Below are positions 54,377 through 63,136 of a stretch of DNA of 64,000 nucleotides, one piece after another. Source of the stretch: Tangfeifania diversioriginum (GTDB taxonomy: Bacteria; Bacteroidota; Bacteroidia; Bacteroidales; Prolixibacteraceae); contig CAMCBW010000009.1 in NCBI GenBank assembly GCA_945873105.1, forward strand, positions 1 through 64,000, in the 5' to 3' direction. Below the pieces are notes generated by a model. The model saw nothing but the letters and a program-made list of their open reading frames with translations. It was not told where the DNA came from and made no database searches. The translations under genes and the position numbers were made by a program. Position 1 is the stretch's first letter; each line of letters opens with the position of its first letter.

Positions 54377-55469
54377 GGTTATCCGCAATACATTTTTCCA
54401 TGACCCCCGCATTTTCCTCCAAAACCTCCAGGTAGCACAACTGCGACAGGGTCCTGACATGGTTATGCTCAGGATAGGAAATTTTGTAGTAGGTATCCCC
54501 GTTCAGGTAGTCGGTAAGAAAACGCATGGCTTGTTCCCAAACCATGTAGCGACAGGAATATACCAGGTTCCCTGTTTCAATGGGAGTCAGGAAACTCCTG
54601 CTTTCAGAGAGGTAGCCCCGGGTATAGGCTTCAAAATAATCCAGTTGAAACGCGATCTTGTCCAAATCTGCTTCGTCTTCAGGAGCACTGTTGCACAATG
54701 TCCGTATGGCATCACCGAAATCGAATAGTGTGGAGCCGGGCATGACGGTATCCAGGTCAATGATGCAGAGAATCTCCCCCTGATGGTCGTACAAGATATT
54801 GTTGATCTTGGTGTCGTTGTGGGTGATCCTCAGCGGAAGCTCTCCGGTGTTCAGCCAGTTTTGCAGCTTCAGCATCTCCGCCGCCCTTCCCTGCAATTGA
54901 GCTATTTCAGCTTGCATCTTCCCGCATCTCCCGGCCGAATCGAGGGTAATGGCCTCCGAGAATTGCCGGTGCCTAAAAATGCCGTTGTGGAAATTGGGGA
55001 TGGTCTCAATCAGTTGGGTGCTGTCAAGGTCTGCAAGTTGCTCCTGAAACCTGCCAAAAGCCTTTCCGGCACTCACGGCCTGGTCGGCACTGGTAACCTC
55101 CTCTATGCCATGGGAATCCCTGATGAAGAGGAACAGTGTCCAGAAATTGCCGGCCTCATCTTGTACATAGCTTTTGCCATTTGCGGCAGTACAATAGTTC
55201 ATCACTTTGCGGTCGGGTTCAACTTCCCCGGCTGCCACCAGTTTTTTTCGGATGTGGTCCGTAACCAGGAGGATGTTGTTCAACATTCCGGGTACGTCCT
55301 TGAAGACATAATGGTTCTTGCGCTGCAGAATGTAATCGGGATTTTCCGCTCCAAGGGTCCTTATCAGGAACGTATCGTTGATGTGCCCATGGCCGAAAGG
55401 CTTCCATTCAGCCACCTGCTCCTGACGGGCAAAGGAGGTTAAAAATTGTTGGATCTGCAGATCGTTCAT
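54372..55469 (-). CDS. Aminoglycoside-phosphotransferase-fold sugar kinase, NahK-like
   Basis: This 365-residue kinase has PFGHGHINDTFLI (nucleotide loop), the Brenner motif ITHNDTKINNILYD and the Mg-binding IDLDTVMPG. The family includes N-acetylhexosamine 1-kinase (NahK), and the order kinase, nucleotidyltransferase, permease supports sugar 1-phosphate formation in salvage. The exact sugar is inference. Its last codon and stop lie in the palindrome. Confidence 0.75.
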   Translation of the reverse strand: MNDLQIQQFLTSFARQEQVAEWKPFGHGHINDTFLIRTLGAENPDYILQRKNHYVFKDVPGMLNNILLVTDHIRKKLVAAGEVEPDRKVMNYCTAANGKSYVQDEAGNFWTLFLFIRDSHGIEEVTSADQAVSAGKAFGRFQEQLADLDSTQLIETIPNFHNGIFRHRQFSEAITLDSAGRCGKMQAEIAQLQGRAAEMLKLQNWLNTGELPLRITHNDTKINNILYDHQGEILCIIDLDTVMPGSTLFDFGDAIRTLCNSAPEDEADLDKIAFQLDYFEAYTRGYLSESRSFLTPIETGNLVYSCRYMVWEQAMRFLTDYLNGDTYYKISYPEHNHVRTLSQLCYLEVLEENAGVMEKCIADNL

Positions 55470-55478
55470 TCTTCAACA

Positions 55479-55514
55479 ATGTGAAAATTGGGAAATGTGA
55501 AAATGTGAAAATTG
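55479..55514. repeat. GTGAAAAT-word array, single arm
   Basis: Four copies of the GTGAAAATTG/GAAATGTG word as in the arrays at 44347 and 45318, without a right arm. A lone AACTCATAACTT-type word follows at 55545-55559. Both lie in the 250-bp space between the kinase start and the nucleotidyltransferase stop. Confidence 0.5.
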
Positions 55515-55584
55515 AAGAACGCACTTGTCATGATTTAAGCATATTATAACTCATAACTTCTTCTCCTATGTGGCTACAATATTT

Positions 55585-55669
55585 CACGCAAAGGTCGCAA
55601 AGTAAAATCGCAAAGTACAGCAAAGGTCATTTCGAAATTCTTTGCGTCTTTCTTTGCGCGTTTTGCGTG
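55585..55669. repeat. Inverted array of CGCAAAG words
   Basis: The left arm (55585-55626) holds four CGCAAAG or GCAAAGG words about 10 bp apart. The right arm (55640-55669) holds their complements (CTTTGCG, TTTGCGCG, TTTGCGTG). A short core with ATTTCGAAAT separates them. It lies between the kinase and nucleotidyltransferase genes; no gene is seen here. Confidence 0.6.
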
Positions 55670-55719
55670 AATCATTTGTGTTATTCATAAACGGATTTTA
55701 TTGATTCAAAACTGAGGGA

Positions 55720-56616
55720 CTACCAAAGTTGCTTTGGATAGACTCCATCCGCTACCAGCTGATCAATCTTCCCTTTCACAATGGGTTTGTCCTCGATGTA
55801 GGTGACTCCGAACCAGGGCGAATCACACTCGATGACCTTGGTTTTGATGTTGCCATTGACAATGTTGTCGTTGACCAGCAGTGGTATGTAATACTCTGAT
55901 TTCAATTCGTTGCCATGCTCGGTCAAGAATTGGGCAAAACCCTCCTTCAAATAGCCGAAGACGTTGGGTTTGAGTCCCCAGAAATTCATGGATACCGGGC
56001 TTTTGGGATTCAACGGATGCTTTCCATCCTCCTCGTAAAAGTAGATGCCATCGGTCTCCCCAATAATTTTTGTCCGTTCCACCACGGTAGTAAGGTAACC
56101 ATCGGCATCTGTTTCACAAACACCTCTCGATACGGTACCGTGATCTGAGAGGGTATTTTCCACATTGTATCCGATCATGGAATACTCCGCCGGATCCACC
56201 GAGGAGTTGAGAAAACCGGCCATGGCCTGGTAGGCCTTGTTTCCGTAAAAATCATCAGCATTGATCACGGCAAAAGGCTCGTTGGCAACGCCATCAGCCA
56301 TCAGCAAGGCATGAGCGGTCCCCCAGGGTTTCTGCCGTTCGGCCGGAAGTGTAAAACCTTCCGGGAGTTTGTCGAGTGCCTGATATACGTACTCAACGGC
56401 TATTCTGCCTTTTAGTTTTGGATCAAAACGTTCCTTGAAGGCAGCTTCAAAATCCCGGCGTATGACAAATATTACCTTCCCAAAACCTGCGCGGATGGCA
56501 TCGTAAAGGGAGTAATCGATGATGGCTTCCCCATTCGGACCAACCTCATCCAGCTGTTTCAAACCACCGTAACGGCTGCCCATACCGGCAGCAAGAATAA
56601 TCAATGTAGGCTTCAT
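55720..56616 (-). CDS. Sugar-phosphate nucleotidyltransferase
   Basis: This 298-residue protein opens with LIILAAGMGSRYGGLKQLDEVGPNG, the nucleotide-binding loop of NTP transferases, and later has VINADDFYG, the metal-binding Asp pair. It would activate a sugar 1-phosphate with UTP or GTP. Its neighbours are the kinase and the MFS permease of the same strand, so a monosaccharide salvage route is plausible. The specificity is not evident. Confidence 0.85.
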   Translation of the reverse strand: MKPTLIILAAGMGSRYGGLKQLDEVGPNGEAIIDYSLYDAIRAGFGKVIFVIRRDFEAAFKERFDPKLKGRIAVEYVYQALDKLPEGFTLPAERQKPWGTAHALLMADGVANEPFAVINADDFYGNKAYQAMAGFLNSSVDPAEYSMIGYNVENTLSDHGTVSRGVCETDADGYLTTVVERTKIIGETDGIYFYEEDGKHPLNPKSPVSMNFWGLKPNVFGYLKEGFAQFLTEHGNELKSEYYIPLLVNDNIVNGNIKTKVIECDSPWFGVTYIEDKPIVKGKIDQLVADGVYPKQLW

Positions 56617-56624
56617 ATTAAGAG

Positions 56625-56686
56625 AGTTATGAGTTATGAGTTATGAGTTATGAGTGCATATCACTCATAACTTATAACTCATAACT
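56625..56686. repeat. Inverted array of AGTTATGAG words, copy 1
   Basis: Four AGTTATG units (56625-56655), a 7-base loop and the complementary arm (56663-56686) form a stem of about 24 bp with two mismatches. It fills the space between the nucleotidyltransferase start and the MFS stop. Confidence 0.7.
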
Positions 56687-56693
56687 GTATATT

Positions 56694-57971
56694 TTACCAG
56701 TTCTTCTTCTTGTATCCCCAAATAGAATAGTAGATAAACAGCAGGTAACTGGGCAGAAGGACCAGGTAAGCCAATTGGGAACCATACAGGTCGGATAATT
56801 TGCCCCACAACAGCGGAAGCAATGCCCCGCCGAGGATCGCCATGATCAGCATAGCCGATCCGGTTTTGATGAAACGACCCAGGTTGTGGATGGCCAGTGG
56901 CCAGATGGCAGGCCATACCAGTGCGTTGGCAAATCCCATGATGGCAATAAAGAAGACGGAGGTAATACCAGTAGTAAGTACTGCTCCCATCAAAAATATA
57001 ATTCCCAGAATTCCTGACCATTGCAGTGCAAATCGCTGCGTAATCACCTTGGGGATAAGGATAATGCCTAAAATGTAGGCAACAGTCATAGAGATCAGTG
57101 TGTAGGAGGTAAATACTTTGGCTTTCGATATTTCAATGCCAAGTTCCATCCCATATCGAATGATGGTATCCCCTGTTATAACTTCGGCACCGACGTAAAA
57201 GAAGAGTGTAACTACCCCTAAAATCAGATGAGGAAACTGCCAGATGCTGGTTTTGGCACCCAGTCCGTTTGCTTCCATTTCGTCGTCACTTTCTGCCTCA
57301 ATCTCTGGCAGCGGAGAATAACGAACCCCGATACCAAGCAGGAAAAAGATGACAGTCATCACGGAATAGGGACCGATGACCCTGTTTGCCAGTTCGTCCA
57401 ATGCGACTTCCTGCGCGGCAGTGTCCATCTGTGCCAAACTTGCAACAAATGAATCACCGTCGTTGAGGATATAATAGGCCAGAATAAGCGGGGCAATGGC
57501 TCCTGCCATCTTGTTGCAGATGCCCATGATGCTGATTCGTTGTGCGGCACTCTCCCTTGGGCCCAGGATCGTCACATAGGGATTGACAGCCGTCTGAAGG
57601 ATGGTCAAACCGGTACCCAATACAAAGAGACCGGTGAGAAACATTCCATAAGTGCGTGTTGCTGCCGCAGGAATGAACAACAGCGTTCCCAGGGCCATCA
57701 CCCAAAGGCCAACCATCATGCCATTCTTAAAACCCGTTTTTTTTAATACCCAGGAGGAGGGGAGTCCCATCACAAAATAGGCAATGTAAAAGGCAAATGC
57801 GACAAACATCGCCTGGAAATTGGTTAGCTGACAGGCAATTTTGAGATACGGAATCAGAATTCCGTTGAGCCATGTGACGAAACCAAAGATGAAAAAAAGC
57901 ACCGCGATGATGACCATCGGTACAAGGTTGGAACCTGCTGTTTTTGTTCCGGTAGCAGTAGTTTTGGACAT
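56694..57971 (-). CDS. Sugar MFS transporter (FucP/GluP-like)
   Basis: This 425-residue protein shows about twelve membrane segments. Motifs of the fucose/glucose-galactose H+ symporter family appear: FFIFGFVTWLNGILIPYLKIACQLTNFQAMFV in the first two helices, MGLPSSWVLKKTGFKNGM in the first loop and QTAVNPYVTILGPRESAAQRISI in helix 4-5. It would bring a monosaccharide into the cell by proton symport. It lies upstream of the nucleotidyltransferase and kinase on the same strand, which supports one operon. Confidence 0.88.
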   Translation of the reverse strand: MSKTTATGTKTAGSNLVPMVIIAVLFFIFGFVTWLNGILIPYLKIACQLTNFQAMFVAFAFYIAYFVMGLPSSWVLKKTGFKNGMMVGLWVMALGTLLFIPAAATRTYGMFLTGLFVLGTGLTILQTAVNPYVTILGPRESAAQRISIMGICNKMAGAIAPLILAYYILNDGDSFVASLAQMDTAAQEVALDELANRVIGPYSVMTVIFFLLGIGVRYSPLPEIEAESDDEMEANGLGAKTSIWQFPHLILGVVTLFFYVGAEVITGDTIIRYGMELGIEISKAKVFTSYTLISMTVAYILGIILIPKVITQRFALQWSGILGIIFLMGAVLTTGITSVFFIAIMGFANALVWPAIWPLAIHNLGRFIKTGSAMLIMAILGGALLPLLWGKLSDLYGSQLAYLVLLPSYLLFIYYSIWGYKKKNW

Positions 57972-58012
57972 GTTTATTTGTATTTGTAGTTTGGGTGTAA
58001 AATAGTGATAAT

Positions 58013-58076
58013 AGTTATGAGTTATAAGTTATGAGTTATAAGAACAGTCATAACTCATAACTTATAACTCATAACT
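58013..58076. repeat. Inverted array of AGTTATGAG words, copy 2
   Basis: Left arm 58013-58042 and right arm 58049-58076 are complementary, with a six-base loop. It uses the same word as 56625-56686. The right arm contains the final two codons and the stop (58069-58071) of the gamma-carbonic anhydrase gene. It lies in the space before the MFS gene. Confidence 0.7.
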
Positions 58077-58587
58077 CCTTGTACCATGAAGAATAAGTGT
58101 GGTAATTGTTTGCAATGCGGTTGATCTCCCCTTCGATCAGCTCAACACTGATCTCCTTGATTTTTTTGGCAGGCGAACCACCAAAGACAGATCCTGATTC
58201 CACAACAGTACCCTTGGTAACCACGGCTCCGGCAGCCACAATGGAGTTGCTGTGAATGACAGCATCGTCCAGTACCACCGCATTCATCCCGATCAGCACA
58301 TTGTCGTGGATGGTACAGCCATGCACAATCGCTCCGTGGGCAATGGAGACATTGTTCCCGATGTTGGTGGCAGATTTTTCGAAGGTGCCATGGATGACGG
58401 CATTGTCCTGGATGTTTACACTGTTGCCTATTTTGATGTAGTTCACATCTCCCCGCAACACTGCCCCAAACCAGATACTGCAATGATCTCCCAGCACAAC
58501 ATCTCCAACTACCACGGCATTCTCAGCCAGAAAGCAATCTTCACCCATTACAGGTGTTTTACCCCGCAAAGATTTAATGATGGCCAT
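58069..58587 (-). CDS. Gamma-carbonic anhydrase-like hexapeptide protein
   Basis: This 172-residue left-handed beta-helix protein matches the gamma-CA/YrdA family: ENAVVVGDVVLGDHCSIWFGAVLRGDVNYIKIG, NIQDNAVIHG and GNNVSIAHGAIVHGC with the metal-binding His residues. It is well formed, but many members have no measured carbonic anhydrase activity. Divergent from korA; the spacer has a TAAATTTG box at 58602-58609 on the plus strand. Confidence 0.85.
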   Translation of the reverse strand: MAIIKSLRGKTPVMGEDCFLAENAVVVGDVVLGDHCSIWFGAVLRGDVNYIKIGNSVNIQDNAVIHGTFEKSATNIGNNVSIAHGAIVHGCTIHDNVLIGMNAVVLDDAVIHSNSIVAAGAVVTKGTVVESGSVFGGSPAKKIKEISVELIEGEINRIANNYHTYSSWYKEL

Positions 58588-58643
58588 TTTCTAAAAAAGT
58601 TTAAATTTGTGGTTCAAAAATAGCAAATAATTAATTGAACGAT

Positions 58644-60485
58644 ATGTCTATTGAAACAAAAGTGATTGAACTTGAAGAGGTGTCGATCCGGTTTTCAGGA
58701 GATTCGGGTGATGGAATGCAACTTACGGGAACACTCTTCTCCGATACATCCTCGCTCCTGGGCAATGATATTTCCACCTTCCCTGATTATCCTTCCGAGA
58801 TTCGTGCTCCGCAAGGCACAGTTGCGGGAGTTTCGGGGTTCCAAATACAGTTTGGCAACAAAAAGGTGAGTACCCCCGGTGATTTGGCCCATGTGCTGGT
58901 GGCCATGAATCCGGCAGCTGTAAAGGCCAATGCCAAATTCATGAATCCCGGAGGAACCATCTTCTACGATTCCGATAGTTTTAACCAAAAGAACTTTGAA
59001 AAGGCGAAATTCACCACCGACGACCCTTTCACGGAACTGAATCTCATCGATTTCAACAAAGTACCGGTACCGATTACCCAGTTGACCAGGGAGGCCCTGA
59101 AAGACCTGGAGATCGACAACAAGAGTATTCTCCGAAGCAAAAACATGTTTGCCCTGGGATTGATCTGCTGGGTTTTCAGCCGTCCGCTCGATTACATTGA
59201 AAACTATATCACCAAGAAATTTGGCAAGAAGGAGTTGGTGCTCGAATCCAACCTCCGGGTACTTCATGCAGGTTACAACTATGCATGGAACCTGCAGCAC
59301 ATGACCCCCAGGTATGTGGTACACCCGGCTCCCATTGAAAAGGGGCTCTACCGGAATATCAGCGGAAACGTTGCTACCGCATGGGGTTTGCTGGCTGCCG
59401 CCGAAAAAGCGGGATTGGAGCTTTTCATCGGTTCTTATCCCATCACACCCGCCACCGAAGTATTGCAGGCCCTTTCTGAACGCAAGGATCTGGGTGTAAA
59501 GAGCTTTCAGGCGGAAGATGAAATCGCAGGGATTTGTACCACCATCGGCGCTGCTTTTGCCGGTGACCTGGCCGTAACCTCTACCTCAGGCCCCGGATTT
59601 GCGCTGAAATCGGAAGCACTGGGACTGGGTGTGATCGCAGAGTTGCCGCTGGTTGTGGTCAATGTGCAACGTGGAGGACCATCCACCGGTTTGCCTACCA
59701 AGACGGAACAATCGGATTTGATGCAGACACTCTATGGCAGAAACGGTGAGAGTCCGGTTGTGGTGGTGGCAGCTTCCACCCCCTCCGATTGTTTCCATTA
59801 TGCCTACATGTCGGCCAAGATCGCACTCGAACGAATGGTGCCCGTTGTGCTGCTCACCGACGGATTCCTCGGCAATGGGACAGAACCCTGGAAAGTCACC
59901 TTACTGGCAGATTTGCCGCCTATTACACCCAGATTTGCCAAAGATGTTACCACCTACAAACCCTACAAACGTGATCCCAAAACCTTGGCACGTGAATGGG
60001 CTTTCCCGGGTATGGAAGGTTTTCAGCACCGCATTGGCGGATTGGAAAAGGATGCTGCCGGCAATGTAAGCCACGATCCTGCCAACCACCAGCTGATGTG
60101 CGAAATCCGCAGGGACAAGGTAGAGGCTGTGGCGGATATGTTACCGCTGCTCGAAGTCGTTGGAGAAACCAGTGGTGATCTGCTGGTTGTAGGCTGGGGT
60201 GGTACGCTTGGCCACCTGGATACGGCCGTGAGGGAGTTGCAGACGAAAGGCACGAAGGTGAGTCTGGCCCATTTCAATTACATCAAACCGCTTCCTGCAA
60301 ATACTGCTGAAGTATTCTCGAAATTTGACAAGATTGTCGTATGCGAGTTGAACCTCGGCCAGTTCGTTGGTTACCTCCGCGACAAAATGCCGGATTACAA
60401 ATACCATCAATTCAACAAGGTTCAGGGACTCCCATTTACCATCCATGAACTTTCCGCTCATTTTTTAAAACTTATAGCCGAATAA
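58644..60485 (+). CDS. korA: 2-oxoacid:acceptor oxidoreductase, fused gamma-alpha subunit
   Basis: The ATG at 58644 gives 613 residues. Residues 1 to about 200 are the gamma domain (IRFSGDSGDGMQLTGTLFSD), and the rest the alpha domain (GSYPITPATEVLQAL, FQAEDEIAGICTTIGAAFAGD, TSTSGPGFALKSEALGLG). The complex oxidatively decarboxylates 2-oxoglutarate or another 2-oxoacid with CoA and ferredoxin. It is 2 bp from korB. Confidence 0.92.
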   Translation: MSIETKVIELEEVSIRFSGDSGDGMQLTGTLFSDTSSLLGNDISTFPDYPSEIRAPQGTVAGVSGFQIQFGNKKVSTPGDLAHVLVAMNPAAVKANAKFMNPGGTIFYDSDSFNQKNFEKAKFTTDDPFTELNLIDFNKVPVPITQLTREALKDLEIDNKSILRSKNMFALGLICWVFSRPLDYIENYITKKFGKKELVLESNLRVLHAGYNYAWNLQHMTPRYVVHPAPIEKGLYRNISGNVATAWGLLAAAEKAGLELFIGSYPITPATEVLQALSERKDLGVKSFQAEDEIAGICTTIGAAFAGDLAVTSTSGPGFALKSEALGLGVIAELPLVVVNVQRGGPSTGLPTKTEQSDLMQTLYGRNGESPVVVVAASTPSDCFHYAYMSAKIALERMVPVVLLTDGFLGNGTEPWKVTLLADLPPITPRFAKDVTTYKPYKRDPKTLAREWAFPGMEGFQHRIGGLEKDAAGNVSHDPANHQLMCEIRRDKVEAVADMLPLLEVVGETSGDLLVVGWGGTLGHLDTAVRELQTKGTKVSLAHFNYIKPLPANTAEVFSKFDKIVVCELNLGQFVGYLRDKMPDYKYHQFNKVQGLPFTIHELSAHFLKLIAE

Positions 60486-60487
60486 CC

Positions 60488-61504
60488 ATGCAGGATACTT
60501 TAAACTATACACTCAAGGATTTCAAGAGCGAAAACGAAGTAAGATGGTGTCCGGGATGCGGTGACCATGCTGTCTTGAATGCCATCCAGAAGGCAATGGC
60601 CAACCTGGGGGTGCGCCACGAAGATTTCGCCGTTATCTCTGGAATCGGCTGTTCCTCCCGTTTCCCCTATTACATGAGTACCTACGGCTTTCATACCATC
60701 CACGGCAGGGCAGCAGCCATCGCCTCTGGTGTCAAATGTGCCAATCCAAAACTCATGGTTTGGGAGATCACCGGTGACGGGGATGCGCTGGCCATTGGCG
60801 GAAATCACTTTATCCATGCCATCCGCAGGAACATCGATTTCAACATCATCCTCTTCAACAACAAAATATATGGTCTGACCAAGGGGCAATATTCACCCAC
60901 CACCGACCGGGGTTTTGTGACCAAGACTTCGCCGATGGGTACCATTGAAGATCCTTTCGTACCCGGACAGTTGGTCCTTGGAGCTGGGGGAACTTTTTTT
61001 GCAAGGTGTGTCGACAACAACCTCAAACACTCCCAGGAGGTATTCGAAGAGGCAGCCAAATTTAAGGGAACCTCAGTGGTTGAGGTACTTCAGAACTGCG
61101 TCATCTTCAACGATGGTGTCCACGAGGCAATCTCCGACCCCAAAACCAGGGAGGAGCACCAGATCTTCCTGAAACATGGGGAACCCATGATCTTTGGAAA
61201 CAACAAGGACAAAGGCATCACCATGGAGAAGGGCAAACTCAAGGTGGTTCAAATAGGTGAAGGCGGTGCAAATCTTGAGGATATTCTGGTTCACGATGCC
61301 ACCGACCAGGATGGCTTCCTGCAGCATTCGCTCATCAACATGAAACTGCCGGACTTCCCCGTAGCCATGGGGGTGATTCGTGCGGTACCCTCCAAAGTAT
61401 ACAACGAGGCAATGGATGCCCAGATAGCGGAAGCCAAAGCGAAATCAAAGATTACCTCCATCGACCAGTTGCTTTCCAGCGGCAATACCTGGACGGTAGA
61501 ATAA
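60488..61504 (+). CDS. korB: 2-oxoacid:ferredoxin oxidoreductase, beta subunit
   Basis: This 338-residue TPP-binding subunit has WCPGCGDHAVLNAI, GIGCSSRFPYYMSTYGFHTIHGRA, ITGDGDALAIGGNH (TPP/Mg motif) and NNKIYGLTKGQYSPTT. It carries the active site together with KorA. The immediate spacing shows one operon. The gene ends at the edge of a palindromic array. Confidence 0.93.
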   Translation: MQDTLNYTLKDFKSENEVRWCPGCGDHAVLNAIQKAMANLGVRHEDFAVISGIGCSSRFPYYMSTYGFHTIHGRAAAIASGVKCANPKLMVWEITGDGDALAIGGNHFIHAIRRNIDFNIILFNNKIYGLTKGQYSPTTDRGFVTKTSPMGTIEDPFVPGQLVLGAGGTFFARCVDNNLKHSQEVFEEAAKFKGTSVVEVLQNCVIFNDGVHEAISDPKTREEHQIFLKHGEPMIFGNNKDKGITMEKGKLKVVQIGEGGANLEDILVHDATDQDGFLQHSLINMKLPDFPVAMGVIRAVPSKVYNEAMDAQIAEAKAKSKITSIDQLLSSGNTWTVE

Positions 61505-61613
61505 AAAGTGCCTAAAATGCCTAAAGTGCCTAGAGTAAAGGACTCCGAACAATTCTAAATTGTGGCGAAGTACTTTAGGCACTCTAGGCACTTTAGTTCA
61601 CTCTAGGCACTCT
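61505..61613. repeat. Inverted array of AAGTGCCTAA words
   Basis: The left arm (about 61505-61540) has four AGTGCCTA/ATGCCTAA words, and the right arm (61571-61613) has their complements (TTTAGGCACT, CTAGGCACT). A core of about 30 bp separates them. It sits exactly between the stops of korB and the Gfo/Idh/MocA gene and probably terminates both transcripts. Confidence 0.7.
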
Positions 61614-61614
61614 G

Positions 61615-62946
61615 CTATAGAAGGGAATATCCACTCCTATACTCGTAGTGCAACATCTTGGTGGCTGCTCCGTCGGTATCCTCTACGAATACCTGGTTTG
61701 CTGGATCCCATTTGACAGTGCGCTTCAGCTGGCAGGCAATATTTCCAAGTGTACAAACCGTACAGCTGCTGTGTCCAATTTCCACCGGGACGACAGGATC
61801 CTTGTGCGTACGAACGGCCTCCACGAAATTGACCTGGTGCGGAATCTTTGTTTCATACGGACCCGTGGACTCTTCCTTCTTGGCCGGCATCAGGGCTGGG
61901 TCGGAGGCATTGAAATAGCCGCGTGAAACTTCGATCCATCCTTTGGTTCCCCAAAACTTCACCCCTTTGGTCTTTTTCTCATCAAAAGGCTCTGAAGTCA
62001 TTACCACGCCATTGGCATATTTGAAGGTCATGTATTCGGTGCCATCCCCGATAGGAGAGGCTTCCACCGGACCATTCTTGTCCATGCCCAAACCCCATTG
62101 GGCGATGTCGAACATGTGAGCGCCCCAGTCGGTAGTAAAACCTCCACCCATCTCGGTATACCAACGCCAGGCACCCCAGATTTTTTCATCCTCGACTGGT
62201 TCCAGTTTGATAGGGGGATCCAGCTCGTGGTTGTAGTGAATGTTGGCAGTGAGTGAACCCAGCCAGAGATCCCAGTTCAGATCTTCAGGAACGGTTTCTA
62301 CCGGAAGGTCGTAAGGTTTTGGAGGAGCACCTACATAGGCATTCACCTTTTCGATGGTTCCGATGGCACCCGTTTGTACCAGGTTGATGGCATTCTGGAA
62401 GTTGGGATCAGACCTTTGCTGACTGCCAATTCCAAGGATGCGATTGTTCTCACGAACGCATTTGACAAGCTCCTGACCCTCCTTGATGGTAAAGGTCATG
62501 GGTTTCTCCAGGTAGACCTCCTTGCCCGCCTTCAAGGCAGCAATGGCGATCCTGGCGTGTGAATGGTCGGGTACGGCAATGACTACTGCATTGATGGAAG
62601 GGATCTTCAGCAGATCCTCGAACTTTTCGAAGGTCTCGATTTTAACCTTTTTGCCGCTCTTGGCATAGAAATCAGTCACGCGTTTCTCAAATCTTTTGCG
62701 TTTGATGCCATAAACATCGCATCCTGCAACGACTTCAACACCCGGTATCTGCATAAATCCGTTCAGCAGAAACATGGCCTGCCTGCCCATTCCGATAAAA
62801 CCCAGGCGAACATCTGCTGGTGGAGTTGAAGGTTTTGTTTCACAGCTTGTTACAAGGCCTGGCAAGATTGCCATTCCTGCTGCACCCATCACCGAAGTAC
62901 CAAAAAAGGAACGCCGGCTTAAATTTTTCTTTTGATTTTCTGACAT
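61615..62946 (-). CDS. Gfo/Idh/MocA-family oxidoreductase, Tat-exported
   Basis: This 443-residue protein opens with NLSRRSFFGTSVMGAAGMAIL, a twin-arginine signal, and a possible lipobox-like Cys follows (LVTSC). The Rossmann motif is GFIGMGRQAMFLL and the family block is YLEKPMTFTIKEG, with Lys of EKP. The C-terminal domain has GAWRWYTEMGGGFTTDWGAHMFD. Such exported members often act on sugars in glycan degradation. Substrate unknown; convergent with korB. Confidence 0.88.
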   Translation of the reverse strand: MSENQKKNLSRRSFFGTSVMGAAGMAILPGLVTSCETKPSTPPADVRLGFIGMGRQAMFLLNGFMQIPGVEVVAGCDVYGIKRKRFEKRVTDFYAKSGKKVKIETFEKFEDLLKIPSINAVVIAVPDHSHARIAIAALKAGKEVYLEKPMTFTIKEGQELVKCVRENNRILGIGSQQRSDPNFQNAINLVQTGAIGTIEKVNAYVGAPPKPYDLPVETVPEDLNWDLWLGSLTANIHYNHELDPPIKLEPVEDEKIWGAWRWYTEMGGGFTTDWGAHMFDIAQWGLGMDKNGPVEASPIGDGTEYMTFKYANGVVMTSEPFDEKKTKGVKFWGTKGWIEVSRGYFNASDPALMPAKKEESTGPYETKIPHQVNFVEAVRTHKDPVVPVEIGHSSCTVCTLGNIACQLKRTVKWDPANQVFVEDTDGAATKMLHYEYRSGYSLL

Positions 62947-63136
62947 TGTTTGAGAGATTGATTAGAATTTTTGTTTAAAAATAACCTTTTTTATGCAACT
63001 AAACTCCAAATAAACCGTTCAAACTAAAGATATCACATGATTTAGAAACATTTTACGAGCCGAAATAAACTGGTCATTTGTGTGTAAATAGATAGTAAAC
63101 ATGGCCAGTTTGCAAAAAATCAATTAAAAAACTACA

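Noticed and set aside
58695-59324. 209-residue open frame antisense to korA
   Set aside because: The sense strand encodes the conserved gamma domain; the antisense protein shows no recognisable motif.
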